From NCBI RefSeq assembly GCF_018070025.1, contig NZ_JAGPYQ010000001.1, positions 1,736,001 to 1,800,000 of the forward strand: 64,000 bases of DNA, in the 5' to 3' direction. The DNA is from Streptomyces liliiviolaceus (GTDB lineage Bacteria > Actinomycetota > Actinomycetes > Streptomycetales > Streptomycetaceae). A model generated the notes under the pieces. That model had not been told where the DNA came from. It did no database searches and worked only from the letters and a program-made list of their open reading frames with translations. Shown piece by piece: positions 16,776 to 24,458 of the stretch; the stretch's first letter is position 1, and each line of letters starts with the position of its first letter. The position numbers and the translations under genes are program-made.

Positions 16776-19136
16776 GTGAATAAAATCGCCCAACTCGCCG
16801 TCGCACGGCCCAAAGCCGTGATCGCCGCCTGGCTGCTGCTGCTCGCCCTGGCCGTCCCCTTCGCGCTCCAGCTGGAGGGTGCGCTGAAGACGGGCGGCTT
16901 CTCCGACCCCCGGGGCGAGTCCGTCAAGGCCCAGCGCACCCTGGAGCGCGCGTTCGACGAGGCCCCCAACTCACTGCTCGTCGTCCTGCACAGCAAGGAC
17001 GGCTCCGTCGAGGACGCCGTCGCGCCGGCCCGCGAGGCCGTGCGGCGCGACGGGGTGTCCGCCGTCACCGACCGCGCCACCCACCCGGAGTGGCTGTCGA
17101 AGGACGGCCGCACGACCTTCATCCAGGTGGGCTTCACCAGCGACAACACCACCGTCCAGAACCTCGTACCGGATCTGCAGGACGACGTGCGGGACGCCGT
17201 CGGTGAGAACGTCCAGGTCGACGTCACCGGCGCTCCCGCCCTGGACTACGCGCTGAACGTGCACTCCAAGGAGGACGTCACCCGCGCCGAGATGATCGCC
17301 TTCCCGGTCCTCTTCGTCGTCCTGCTGCTGGTCTTCCGGTCCGTGGCCGCGATGGTCGTCCCGCTGCTCATGGCGGGCGTGACCCTGATGTTCACGCAGT
17401 CCATCGGTTACGGGATGACGCAGTTCACGGACGTCAACAGCCTGTTCACGAACATCGTGTCCATGGTCGGGCTGGCCGTCGCCGTCGACTACTCGCTCTT
17501 CATCGTCAAGCGCTTCCGGGAGGAACTCGCGGAGGGGCGCGCCGTGGACGACGCCCTGGACCGCACCATGCGTACCGTCGGCCACTCCGTGCTCTTCAGC
17601 GGCCTCGCCGTCGTGGTCGCCCTCTCGGCGCTCTTCATCCCCCGCGCCATGTCCTTCACCAGCATCGCCCTGGGCGGCGTGGCCGTCTCCCTGGTCGCCG
17701 TGGCCATCGCCGTCACCCTGCTCCCCGCCGTACTGAGCCTGCTGGGCGACCGCATCAACTGGGGCACCCTCCGAAGCCGTAAGAAGGCCGGCGAGCAGGC
17801 GGGTAAGGGCGACGCCGGGAAGTCCGCCGCGACCGACGGCCGTACTGGTGGCAGTGCCGACGGACGTGCCGACGGACGTACCGATGGCCGTACCGGCGGT
17901 CGTTTCTCCGGGCGGCCCGGGCTCGTCCTGGCCGGCCTCGTCGTCGTGTTCGCCGCGCTCGCCGCCCCCGCCGCCCAGTTGACCCTGCGCGTCCCCGTCG
18001 CCAGCGCGGACATCCTGCCCTCCGACGACAGCGCCCGCATCGGCATGGAGCGCATCAAGCAGGACATCGGCGTACGCGAGATGTTCCCCGTCCAGGTCGT
18101 GCTCAGCGCCGACCGCGACCAGGCCGACGCCCTGCTCAGGAGCGCCACGGACGTCGCCTCCTACGCGAAAACCGCGCCCGGCGCCGACAAGGTCCAGGCC
18201 GTCACGTCCCTCGGCCTGCCCGCCGCGTCGCTCTCCGAGGCCCTGGCCGACCCGTCGGGCCTGGGCGCGGACGAGCGTGCCGCACTCGGCCAGTTGTGGA
18301 CGCTCGACGGGGACCGCCTGGTCACCCGGGTCGTCGTCACCCCCGGCGCCGACCCCGACAGCTCCGCCGCGCACCACCTGGTCGACGATCTGCGCGACCA
18401 CCTGGGGGACCATGCCGACTCCGCCGTCACCGTCCGCCTGGCCGGAGCCACCGCCACCGGTTCCGACTTCGACGACCTGGTCCTGCGCTCGGTGCCCCTG
18501 GTGGTCGCCTCCGTCGCCCTGCTCAGCTTCCTGATCCTGCTGTTCGCGTTCCGCTCCGTCCTGCTGCCGCTGCTCGCCCTGGCCTTCAACATCGCCGTGG
18601 TCGGTGCCAGCCTCGGCTTCCTCGCCCTGGTCAGCGGGAACGACGACCACTCGATCAACAGCGTCACCCCGCTGATGCTGTTCGCGGTGATGTTCGGGCT
18701 GAGCATGGACTACATGGTGATCATGATCTCCCGGATGCGGGAGAGCTACCTGGGCGGCCTCTCGCACCGCGAGTCGGTCCTGGGCGGCCTGGCCCGTACC
18801 GCCGGTCTCGTCAACGGCGCCGCGGCGATCATGGTGGCGGTCTTCGCCTCGTTCACCAGCGCCCAGATCAGCATCGTCCGTGAGCTGGGCATCAGCCTCG
18901 CCGTCGCCGTCGTCCTGGACGCGCTCGTCATCCGGCGCCTGGTCATGCCGGCCACGCTCCTGCTGGTCGGCGACCGCGTCTGGGGCCGCCACCGCCGCAC
19001 CGCCCCGCGGGCCCTCGCTCCGGAGCAGGCCGTCGGCCCGGAGCAGGCCGCGGCCCCGCGACCGGCCGCCGCCACGGACGGCGAGGAGGCCGACGCGGAC
19101 GAACACCTCCCGGTGGCCGAACCCACCCTGCGCTGA
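16776..19136 (+). CDS. MMPL-family (RND superfamily) exporter
   Basis: A 786-aa membrane protein with two repeats, each of one TM helix, a large extracytoplasmic loop and about five TM helices. The TM4-region aspartates expected of proton-driven RND pumps are visible (AVAVDYSLFIVKRF near residue 236 and GLSMDYMVIMISRM near 650). MMPL proteins export lipids, lipoglycans and siderophores, or metabolites. A cytoplasmic insert at about 335-380 has GRADGRTDGRTGG repeats. GTG start with AGGAG 9 nt upstream. Shared operator motifs tie it to the RibB/PlsC/FabG/FabH operon, so it is the probable exporter of that product. Confidence 0.94.
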   Translation: MNKIAQLAVARPKAVIAAWLLLLALAVPFALQLEGALKTGGFSDPRGESVKAQRTLERAFDEAPNSLLVVLHSKDGSVEDAVAPAREAVRRDGVSAVTDRATHPEWLSKDGRTTFIQVGFTSDNTTVQNLVPDLQDDVRDAVGENVQVDVTGAPALDYALNVHSKEDVTRAEMIAFPVLFVVLLLVFRSVAAMVVPLLMAGVTLMFTQSIGYGMTQFTDVNSLFTNIVSMVGLAVAVDYSLFIVKRFREELAEGRAVDDALDRTMRTVGHSVLFSGLAVVVALSALFIPRAMSFTSIALGGVAVSLVAVAIAVTLLPAVLSLLGDRINWGTLRSRKKAGEQAGKGDAGKSAATDGRTGGSADGRADGRTDGRTGGRFSGRPGLVLAGLVVVFAALAAPAAQLTLRVPVASADILPSDDSARIGMERIKQDIGVREMFPVQVVLSADRDQADALLRSATDVASYAKTAPGADKVQAVTSLGLPAASLSEALADPSGLGADERAALGQLWTLDGDRLVTRVVVTPGADPDSSAAHHLVDDLRDHLGDHADSAVTVRLAGATATGSDFDDLVLRSVPLVVASVALLSFLILLFAFRSVLLPLLALAFNIAVVGASLGFLALVSGNDDHSINSVTPLMLFAVMFGLSMDYMVIMISRMRESYLGGLSHRESVLGGLARTAGLVNGAAAIMVAVFASFTSAQISIVRELGISLAVAVVLDALVIRRLVMPATLLLVGDRVWGRHRRTAPRALAPEQAVGPEQAAAPRPAAATDGEEADADEHLPVAEPTLR

Positions 19137-19288
19137 CCGCCCCCTCACCCCTCCCACCCGCTGCGCCGTTCGTCTCGCCTCCCCGGGCCGACGGCGCAGC
19201 GTTCTGTGCGCCACCCGGCAGGGATGTCACCAGGACCCCCTGCTCCAGAAGGCAGGACATCCTTCCTCACGAGAGGCAGCCCCACCTG

Positions 19289-19792
19289 ATGAGCACAGCC
19301 CTGCACCACCCCGCCCCCGCAGACCTCGCCGGCCTCGACGCCCTCGGCACACCGACCGGCGACACGTACGACGCGCACGACACGTACGACGCGCACGACA
19401 CGTACGACGCGCACGACACGTACGACGCCCACGCCACGTACGACGCACGCGACGACGCACGTGACGACGCCTGCGACGACGAGGTGTTCCGGCGCGGTGC
19501 GCTGCTGATCGCCCGGCACGGGTGGTGCCAGGGGCAGGGCCTGCTGTACGTCGGAGCCCCGCACGCCCCGCAGGCGGCCAGTCTGGTCGGAGCCCTCGCC
19601 TGGGCCGCGACCGGCGACGCGGAGTCCTGCGGCCCGCGGGTACGCGCGGCCCTGGCCACCGTGCGCCGGCGGCTGGACCCCGCGGGCAGCGCCCTGTTCA
19701 GCGACTGGGAGCTGCTGTGCGCCTGGAACGACGCCCCGGCCCGCACCCGCGACGAGACCGTCGCCCTGCTGCTGGGGTCCGCCCGGTCATGA
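19289..19792 (+). CDS. DUF6197-like small protein with expanded DTYDAH repeat
   Basis: A 167-aa protein. Residues 25-54 are five copies of a DTYDAH hexapeptide, the last degenerate. The DNA shows an 18-bp unit (19361-19432, four copies, then a decayed fifth). The rest (RRGALLIARHGWCQGQG...ALAWAATGD...ALFSDWELLCAWNDAPARTRDETVALLL) resembles small actinobacterial proteins of unknown function that I recall as DUF6197. The assignment is by memory. It lies 152 nt after the MMPL gene on the same strand. Confidence 0.7.
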   Translation: MSTALHHPAPADLAGLDALGTPTGDTYDAHDTYDAHDTYDAHDTYDAHATYDARDDARDDACDDEVFRRGALLIARHGWCQGQGLLYVGAPHAPQAASLVGALAWAATGDAESCGPRVRAALATVRRRLDPAGSALFSDWELLCAWNDAPARTRDETVALLLGSARS

Positions 19793-19831
19793 GCGGCGAG
19801 GTACGCAGCGCCGCCCTTACCGAGCCGGACC

Positions 19832-20482
19832 CTAGCTGAAGATGATCATCGAGCCCTGGGCCAGGCTCCGCGTCGCCGCCGCGTGCAGGCCGAGCCACAC
19901 ATGGCGTTCGCGGGCGAACGGGCTCGCGTCGAAGGGGGCCGGGGCGGCCGGTTCCTCCAACTCCGTCGGTGCCATCGGAGGTTGCGGCGGCACCGGCGGG
20001 TTGGCGGGGTCGATGCCGATGGACGGCGCGACCAGTTCGAGCTCGCGCAGCAGCGCCTGGGAGGAGCCCAACGGCCCGCCGCCCGCCAGGAGTTCGTCGC
20101 TCGACAGCGGGTGCGGGAAGTCGACGGGGACGTACGCGCCCGCGTGGTCGTAGTGCCAGACCAGGTGGGACTGCTGGGCCGTCGTGTCGAACATCTCCAG
20201 CAACTGCTCGTAGTCGCCGCCGAGTTCGCCGACCGGCGTCACCGGCAGCTGGCACACCTGCAGGAGGTAGGCGCGGCGCAGGAAGTGCAGCGCGTCGTAG
20301 TCGAAGCCCGCGACGGGCGCCACATCGCCGGAGAGGCCCGGCATGTACGCGTACACCGGCACCGGCGGTAGTCCGGCCTCGCCCAGCGCCTTGTCGTAGA
20401 GGGCGAGTTCCTCGGCGAAGGGGTTGTCGGGGGTGTGGCACAACACGTCGACGAGCGGGACCAGCCACAGGTCACAGGCCAA
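19832..20482 (-). CDS. Conserved hypothetical protein, about 216 aa
   Basis: A soluble protein without an obvious domain I can name. It begins MACDLWLVPLVDVLCHTPDNPFAEELALYDKAL and has a Pro-rich stretch near 165-180. I choose TTG at 20482 because GAGGAGC lies 8 nt upstream. Later in-frame starts lose the conserved-looking N-terminus. It is convergent with the gene at 19289, 39 nt apart, with no large terminator. Confidence 0.65.
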   Translation of the reverse strand: MACDLWLVPLVDVLCHTPDNPFAEELALYDKALGEAGLPPVPVYAYMPGLSGDVAPVAGFDYDALHFLRRAYLLQVCQLPVTPVGELGGDYEQLLEMFDTTAQQSHLVWHYDHAGAYVPVDFPHPLSSDELLAGGGPLGSSQALLRELELVAPSIGIDPANPPVPPQPPMAPTELEEPAAPAPFDASPFARERHVWLGLHAAATRSLAQGSMIIFS

Positions 20483-20730
20483 CTGAGAGCTCCTCGTTCA
20501 GCATGGTGGTCAAGGCAGCGTAATGGGTGAAGGCACGGTAGGTCCCCTTCGTGCGGGTCGGATACCCCACACCGGCCGGACCGCCGCCGACCTGACGCCG
20601 GCCCGCGGCTCCCGGCCCCGCCCCGGGCGGGCTCCCGGCCGTCGCCCCGGCAGGCTCGCAGCCCCGGCGCCGGCAGGCTTTCAGCCCCCGCCGACGGCTT
20701 CCGGCCCCCGCGCCCGGCGCCGAGGGGCCC

Positions 20731-21468
20731 TCAGTCCTGCGCCAGCAGTTCGATGAGCGCCAGCGAGTGGGTGTTGTACGCCGCGACGACCTCGTGCGCC
20801 GCCGGGGCGTCCCGCCGTGTCAGGGCGTCCACGAGGTCGGTGTGATCGGCCCACAGATGGCCGCGCAGATCCTCGATCCGGCGCAGGTGCTGGACCGCGC
20901 ACACCCAGGACTGGACCCGCAGCCGGTGCAGGAAGTCGGCGAGGTACGGGTTGCCGAACAGGCTGCTCAGCTCGCGCCAGAAGCGCAGGTCGTAGCCGAT
21001 GAGGACGTTCAGGTCGCCCGCGGCGGCGGCCCGCTGCGCCTCCTCGCCGCGCCGGCGCACCCCGGCGAGCGCGGCGGCGGTGCGCGGATCGTCGGAGTGG
21101 GTGGCGAGCGCGGCGAGGGCGCCCCGGGTGGTGGTGGCCGACGCGTCCAGGAGCCCGTGGAAGATGCTCTCCGTGACGAGGCTGCGGGCCTCGATCATGC
21201 CCCGGTAGTCGTCCAGCGAGTACTCGTGGACGCGGAACCCGCGGTGCTGGTCCGCGTCCAGGAGGCCCTGGGCCGACAGGTCGACCAGGGCCTCGCGGAC
21301 GGGGGTCGCGGAGACGCCGTACTGCTCGGCGATCTCCTTGACCGTGAACTCCTTGCCCGGCTGGAGGCGCCCGGCGAGCACCTCGTCGCGCAGCGCGTCG
21401 GCGATCTGCTGCCGCAGGGTGCTGCGGGTGACGGCCACATTGCCGCCGCCACTGCCGGTGCCGCGCAT
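20731..21468 (-). CDS. GntR-family regulator with FCD ligand domain
   Basis: About 245 aa. The N-terminal winged helix (residues 14-80: STLRQQIADALRDEVLAGRLQPGKEFTVKEIAEQYGVSATPVREALVDLSAQGLL) is followed by an all-helical FCD domain (LDDYRGMIEARSLVTESIFHGLLD...HTDLVDALTRRDAPAAHEVV). FCD regulators usually bind carboxylic acids or amino-acid-like ligands. It follows the aminotransferase gene on the same strand, with 143 nt between, and may control it. The start at 21468 excludes an upstream extension with no family match. Confidence 0.9.
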   Translation of the reverse strand: MRGTGSGGGNVAVTRSTLRQQIADALRDEVLAGRLQPGKEFTVKEIAEQYGVSATPVREALVDLSAQGLLDADQHRGFRVHEYSLDDYRGMIEARSLVTESIFHGLLDASATTTRGALAALATHSDDPRTAAALAGVRRRGEEAQRAAAAGDLNVLIGYDLRFWRELSSLFGNPYLADFLHRLRVQSWVCAVQHLRRIEDLRGHLWADHTDLVDALTRRDAPAAHEVVAAYNTHSLALIELLAQD

Positions 21469-21611
21469 CGTCCGGGTCCTTCCCCCATCGAATAAGTACT
21501 CGCCCATGTCTACGAGCCAGTCACCTTACGCGTTCGATGTCGGGTCACCCGGATTGCAGGAGTCCTGCGTCACACCCCTCTTTCGTACCCCTTGCCCGGC
21601 CTTGTCAGCCC

Positions 21612-22970
21612 CTAGCGGGCCGTGTGCTCGTCCGCCACGGAGAGGGCTTCGTCGAGGGCGGCCAGGCCCTCCTTGGCCTCCGCCTCCGTGATGTTGCACG
21701 GCGGCACGACATGGGTGCGGTTCATGTTGACGAAGGGCCACAGTCCGTGCGCCTTGGCCGCCGCGCCGAAGGCCGCCATGGGGGCGTTGGCCTCGCCCTG
21801 CGGGTTGTAGGGGACGAGCGGCTCGCGGGTCTCCTGGTTCCGTACGAGCTCCAGGGCCCAGAAGACCCCGGTGCCGCGGACCTCGCCGACGCTCGGGTGG
21901 CGCTGCGCCAGCTCGCGCAGCCCGGGGCCGAGGACCCTCTCGCCGATCCGGGCGGCCTGCTCGACGACGCCCTCCTCCTCCATCACGTTCAGGGTCGCGA
22001 CGGCGGCGGCGCAGGCGAGGGGGTGCCCGGAGTAGGTGAGCCCGCCGGGGTACGGGCGCCGGGCGAACGTCTCCGCGATCGCCCCGGAGATGGCGACCCC
22101 GCCGAGCGGCACGTACCCCGAGTTCACGCCCTTCGCGAAGGTCAGCAGGTCCGGTACGACCCCCGTGTGGTCGGCGGCGAACCACTCGCCCGTGCGTCCG
22201 AAGCCGGCCATGACCTCGTCCAGGACGAAGACGATGCCGTGTTCGTCGCAGAGCGCGCGGACGCCCTCCAGGTAGCCGGGCGGCGGGATCATGATTCCCG
22301 CGGTGCCCGGGATCGTCTCCAGGACGATCGCGGCGATGGTGGCCGGGCCCTCGAACGCGATGGTGTCGGCGAGGTGCTGGAGCGCGCGCTCGCACTCCTG
22401 CTGCTCGGTCTCGGCGTGGAAGGGGGAGCGGTAGAGGAAGGGCGCCCAGAAGCGCACGACCCCGGCCGTACCGCTGTCGCTCGGCCAGCGGCGCGGGTCG
22501 CCGGTGAGGTTGATCGCGGCGGCGGTGCCCCCGTGGTACGAGCGGTAGGCGCTCAGCACCTTCGGGCGGCCGGTGTGCAGCCTGGCCATCCGGGTGGCGT
22601 TCTCGACGGCCTCGGCCCCGCCGTTGGTGAAGAAGATCTTGTCCAGGTCGCCCGGCGTCCGCCGCGCGATCAGCCGTGCCGCCTCCGACCGGGCCTCGAC
22701 GGCGAACGCGGGCGCGAAGGTGGTCAGCTTCCCGGCCTGCTCCTGGATCGCGGCGACGACCTTCGGGTGCTGGTAGCCGATGTTCGTGAAGACGAGTCCG
22801 CTGGTGAAGTCGAGATACCGCTTGCCGTCGTAGTCCCAGAAGTAGGACCCCTCCGCACCGGCGACGGCGAGCGGGTCGATGAGCTCCTGCGCTGACCAGG
22901 AGTGGAACACGTGCGCACGGTCCGCGGCCTTCACGGCGGCGCCGGCCTGGGGGTTGGGCTGAGGGGTCAT
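21612..22970 (-). CDS. Class III (omega) aminotransferase, PLP-dependent
   Basis: A 452-aa fold-type I enzyme. The Schiff-base lysine is in TFAKGVNSGYVPLGG (near residue 287), with the PLP-binding aspartate in FVLDEVMAGFGRTG and the phosphate-binding NGGAEAVENATRMAR. It would move an amino group from an omega-amino acid, such as beta-alanine, 4-aminobutyrate or a polyamine breakdown product, to pyruvate or 2-oxoglutarate. The substrate is not readable. The neighbouring GntR-FCD regulator suggests catabolic control. Confidence 0.93.
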   Translation of the reverse strand: MTPQPNPQAGAAVKAADRAHVFHSWSAQELIDPLAVAGAEGSYFWDYDGKRYLDFTSGLVFTNIGYQHPKVVAAIQEQAGKLTTFAPAFAVEARSEAARLIARRTPGDLDKIFFTNGGAEAVENATRMARLHTGRPKVLSAYRSYHGGTAAAINLTGDPRRWPSDSGTAGVVRFWAPFLYRSPFHAETEQQECERALQHLADTIAFEGPATIAAIVLETIPGTAGIMIPPPGYLEGVRALCDEHGIVFVLDEVMAGFGRTGEWFAADHTGVVPDLLTFAKGVNSGYVPLGGVAISGAIAETFARRPYPGGLTYSGHPLACAAAVATLNVMEEEGVVEQAARIGERVLGPGLRELAQRHPSVGEVRGTGVFWALELVRNQETREPLVPYNPQGEANAPMAAFGAAAKAHGLWPFVNMNRTHVVPPCNITEAEAKEGLAALDEALSVADEHTAR

Positions 22971-23090
22971 GCGGCCGAGGGTAGAGGTCCGGGGCGCGGG
23001 CGCGACATCGGCGTCCTGTCTGCGGCACGACCGGGAAAGCGACAGGTTGTCGTGTGTGGGAAGGCCTCCGGGACCGCCTTTCCGGAATCA

Positions 23091-23125
23091 TTGACAGCAT
23101 GCTGTCGTAATGACAGCATGCTGAC
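23091..23125. promoter_or_regulatory. Duplicated palindromic operator before the PfpI-MarR pair
   Basis: A perfect 14-bp palindrome GACAGCATGCTGTC (23093-23106) and a second site with the same 10-bp core CAGCATGCTG (23114-23123) are 19 bp apart, about two helical turns. The first begins within a TTGACA that could be a -35 box. This suits autoregulation by the MarR protein encoded at 23790. Confidence 0.72.
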
Positions 23126-23166
23126 ATATAGAGCGAGCCGGTGACCGTGCGACCGAGGAGAAAGCC

Positions 23167-23793
23167 ATGACCCGCGACAGCGCCCCCGATCCCGCCCGCA
23201 AGCCCGTGTACCTCGCCGTCTACGACACGCTCGCCGACTGGGAGACCGGTCACACGACCGCGTATCTCGCCCGCGCCGGCTACGAGATCCGGACGGTCGG
23301 TCTGTCCGGCGACCCCGTGCGGTCCGTCGGCGGGCTGCGGATCCGGCCCGACGTGACGCTCGACGACGTACGCCCCGAGGACGCCGCGCTGCTGATCCTG
23401 CCGGGCGCCGACCTCTGGGACACGGGCGACGGACTCGTCCCCTTCGCCCGCCGGGCGCGGGAGTTCCTGGCGGCCGGCGTGCCCGTCGCCGCGATCTGCG
23501 GGGCCACCGCGGGACTCGCCCGCGAGGGCCTGCTCGACGACCGCGCGCACACCGCAGCCGTCTCCTTCTACCTGGCCGCCACCGGCTACCGGGGCGGCGA
23601 CCGGTACGTGGACGCCGACGCCGTGACGGACCGCGGGCTCGTCACCGCCGGACCCACCGAGCCCGTCGCGTTCGCGCGGGAGGTGTTCGCCCTGCTCGGC
23701 GTGTACGAGCCAGAGGTGCTCGACGCCTGGTACCGGCTGTTCCACGACTCCGACGCGCAGGCGTACGAGGTCCTTGAGGCGGCCGGGCGGTGA
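23167..23793 (+). CDS. DJ-1/PfpI-family protein
   Basis: A 208-aa class I glutamine-amidotransferase-like protein with the nucleophile elbow AICGATAGLA (Cys near residue 114) and the preceding Glu/Asp pattern (LLILPGADLWD). Members act as glyoxalases, deglycases, isonitrile hydratases or stress proteins. ATG with AGGAG 6 nt upstream. The MarR gene overlaps its stop by 4 nt, so the two form an operon under the duplicated palindrome upstream. The substrate is unknown, and reactive electrophile detoxification is plausible. Confidence 0.9.
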   Translation: MTRDSAPDPARKPVYLAVYDTLADWETGHTTAYLARAGYEIRTVGLSGDPVRSVGGLRIRPDVTLDDVRPEDAALLILPGADLWDTGDGLVPFARRAREFLAAGVPVAAICGATAGLAREGLLDDRAHTAAVSFYLAATGYRGGDRYVDADAVTDRGLVTAGPTEPVAFAREVFALLGVYEPEVLDAWYRLFHDSDAQAYEVLEAAGR

Positions 23794-24380
23794 GCGGAAC
23801 GGACGGGGCGGGCGAGGCGGGCAGGGAGCGCCAGGACCTGTTCAGCCGGAGCGCGCTCGCGGTCTTCCGGCTGAACGGCCAGTACCTGGGCGTCGCCGAG
23901 GAACTGGCCGGGCCGGCCGGACTCACCGCCGCCCGGTGGCAGGTGCTCGGCGCCGTCCTGCGGGAGCCCCTGCCCGTCTCGGGGATCGCCCGCGCCATGG
24001 GCATCACCCGGCAGAGCGTGCAGCGGATCGCCGACCTGCTGGTGGAGCGGGGGCTCGCCGAGTACGTGCCCAACCCCGCCCACCGCCGCGCCAAACTGCT
24101 CCGGCCGACCGGCGAGGGCTTCGAGGCCGTCCGGAAGATCGGCCCCGGCCACGCGGCCTTCGCGGACCGGCTCACGGAAACCCTCGGCGAGAGGATCGGC
24201 GAGAAGTTCGGCGAGAGGATCGGCAAGGAGATCGGCGAGAGCATCGGGGAAGAGATCGGGGAGGAGGCACTGGCCGAGACCGTACGGGTGCTGGAACGGC
24301 TGATCGAGGCGATGGAGACGGCCTCGGAGGCCGGCGCCGGACCGGCCGCGGAACCCGTACTCCCCGTTACGGAACCGTAG
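23790..24380 (+). CDS. MarR-family regulator with GERI-type tetrapeptide expansion
   Basis: A 196-aa protein. Residues 15-110 are a MarR winged helix (GPAGLTAARWQVLGAVLREPLPVSGIARAMGITRQSVQRIADLLVERGLAEY...). Residues 128-160 contain about seven tandem GERI/GEKF/GKEI/GEEI units, encoded by a 12-bp DNA repeat, inside what is normally the C-terminal dimerisation helix. The period of four could lengthen a helix. GTG start overlapping the PfpI stop (GTGA). It probably binds the CAGCATGCTG sites at 23093-23123. Confidence 0.88.
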   Translation: MSGTDGAGEAGRERQDLFSRSALAVFRLNGQYLGVAEELAGPAGLTAARWQVLGAVLREPLPVSGIARAMGITRQSVQRIADLLVERGLAEYVPNPAHRRAKLLRPTGEGFEAVRKIGPGHAAFADRLTETLGERIGEKFGERIGKEIGESIGEEIGEEALAETVRVLERLIEAMETASEAGAGPAAEPVLPVTEP

Positions 24381-24458
24381 ACACCGCCCCTGCCGCCTCC
24401 CCGTTCCGCCGCACTATCCTCGGGCTGTCGCACATGTACGGGGGAGGGCGGCGTTTCG

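Noticed and set aside
16971..19214. 747-aa minus-strand frame opposite the MMPL gene
   Set aside because: Composition is Asp/Gly/His/Gln-rich shadow sequence. The plus strand carries the RND motifs.
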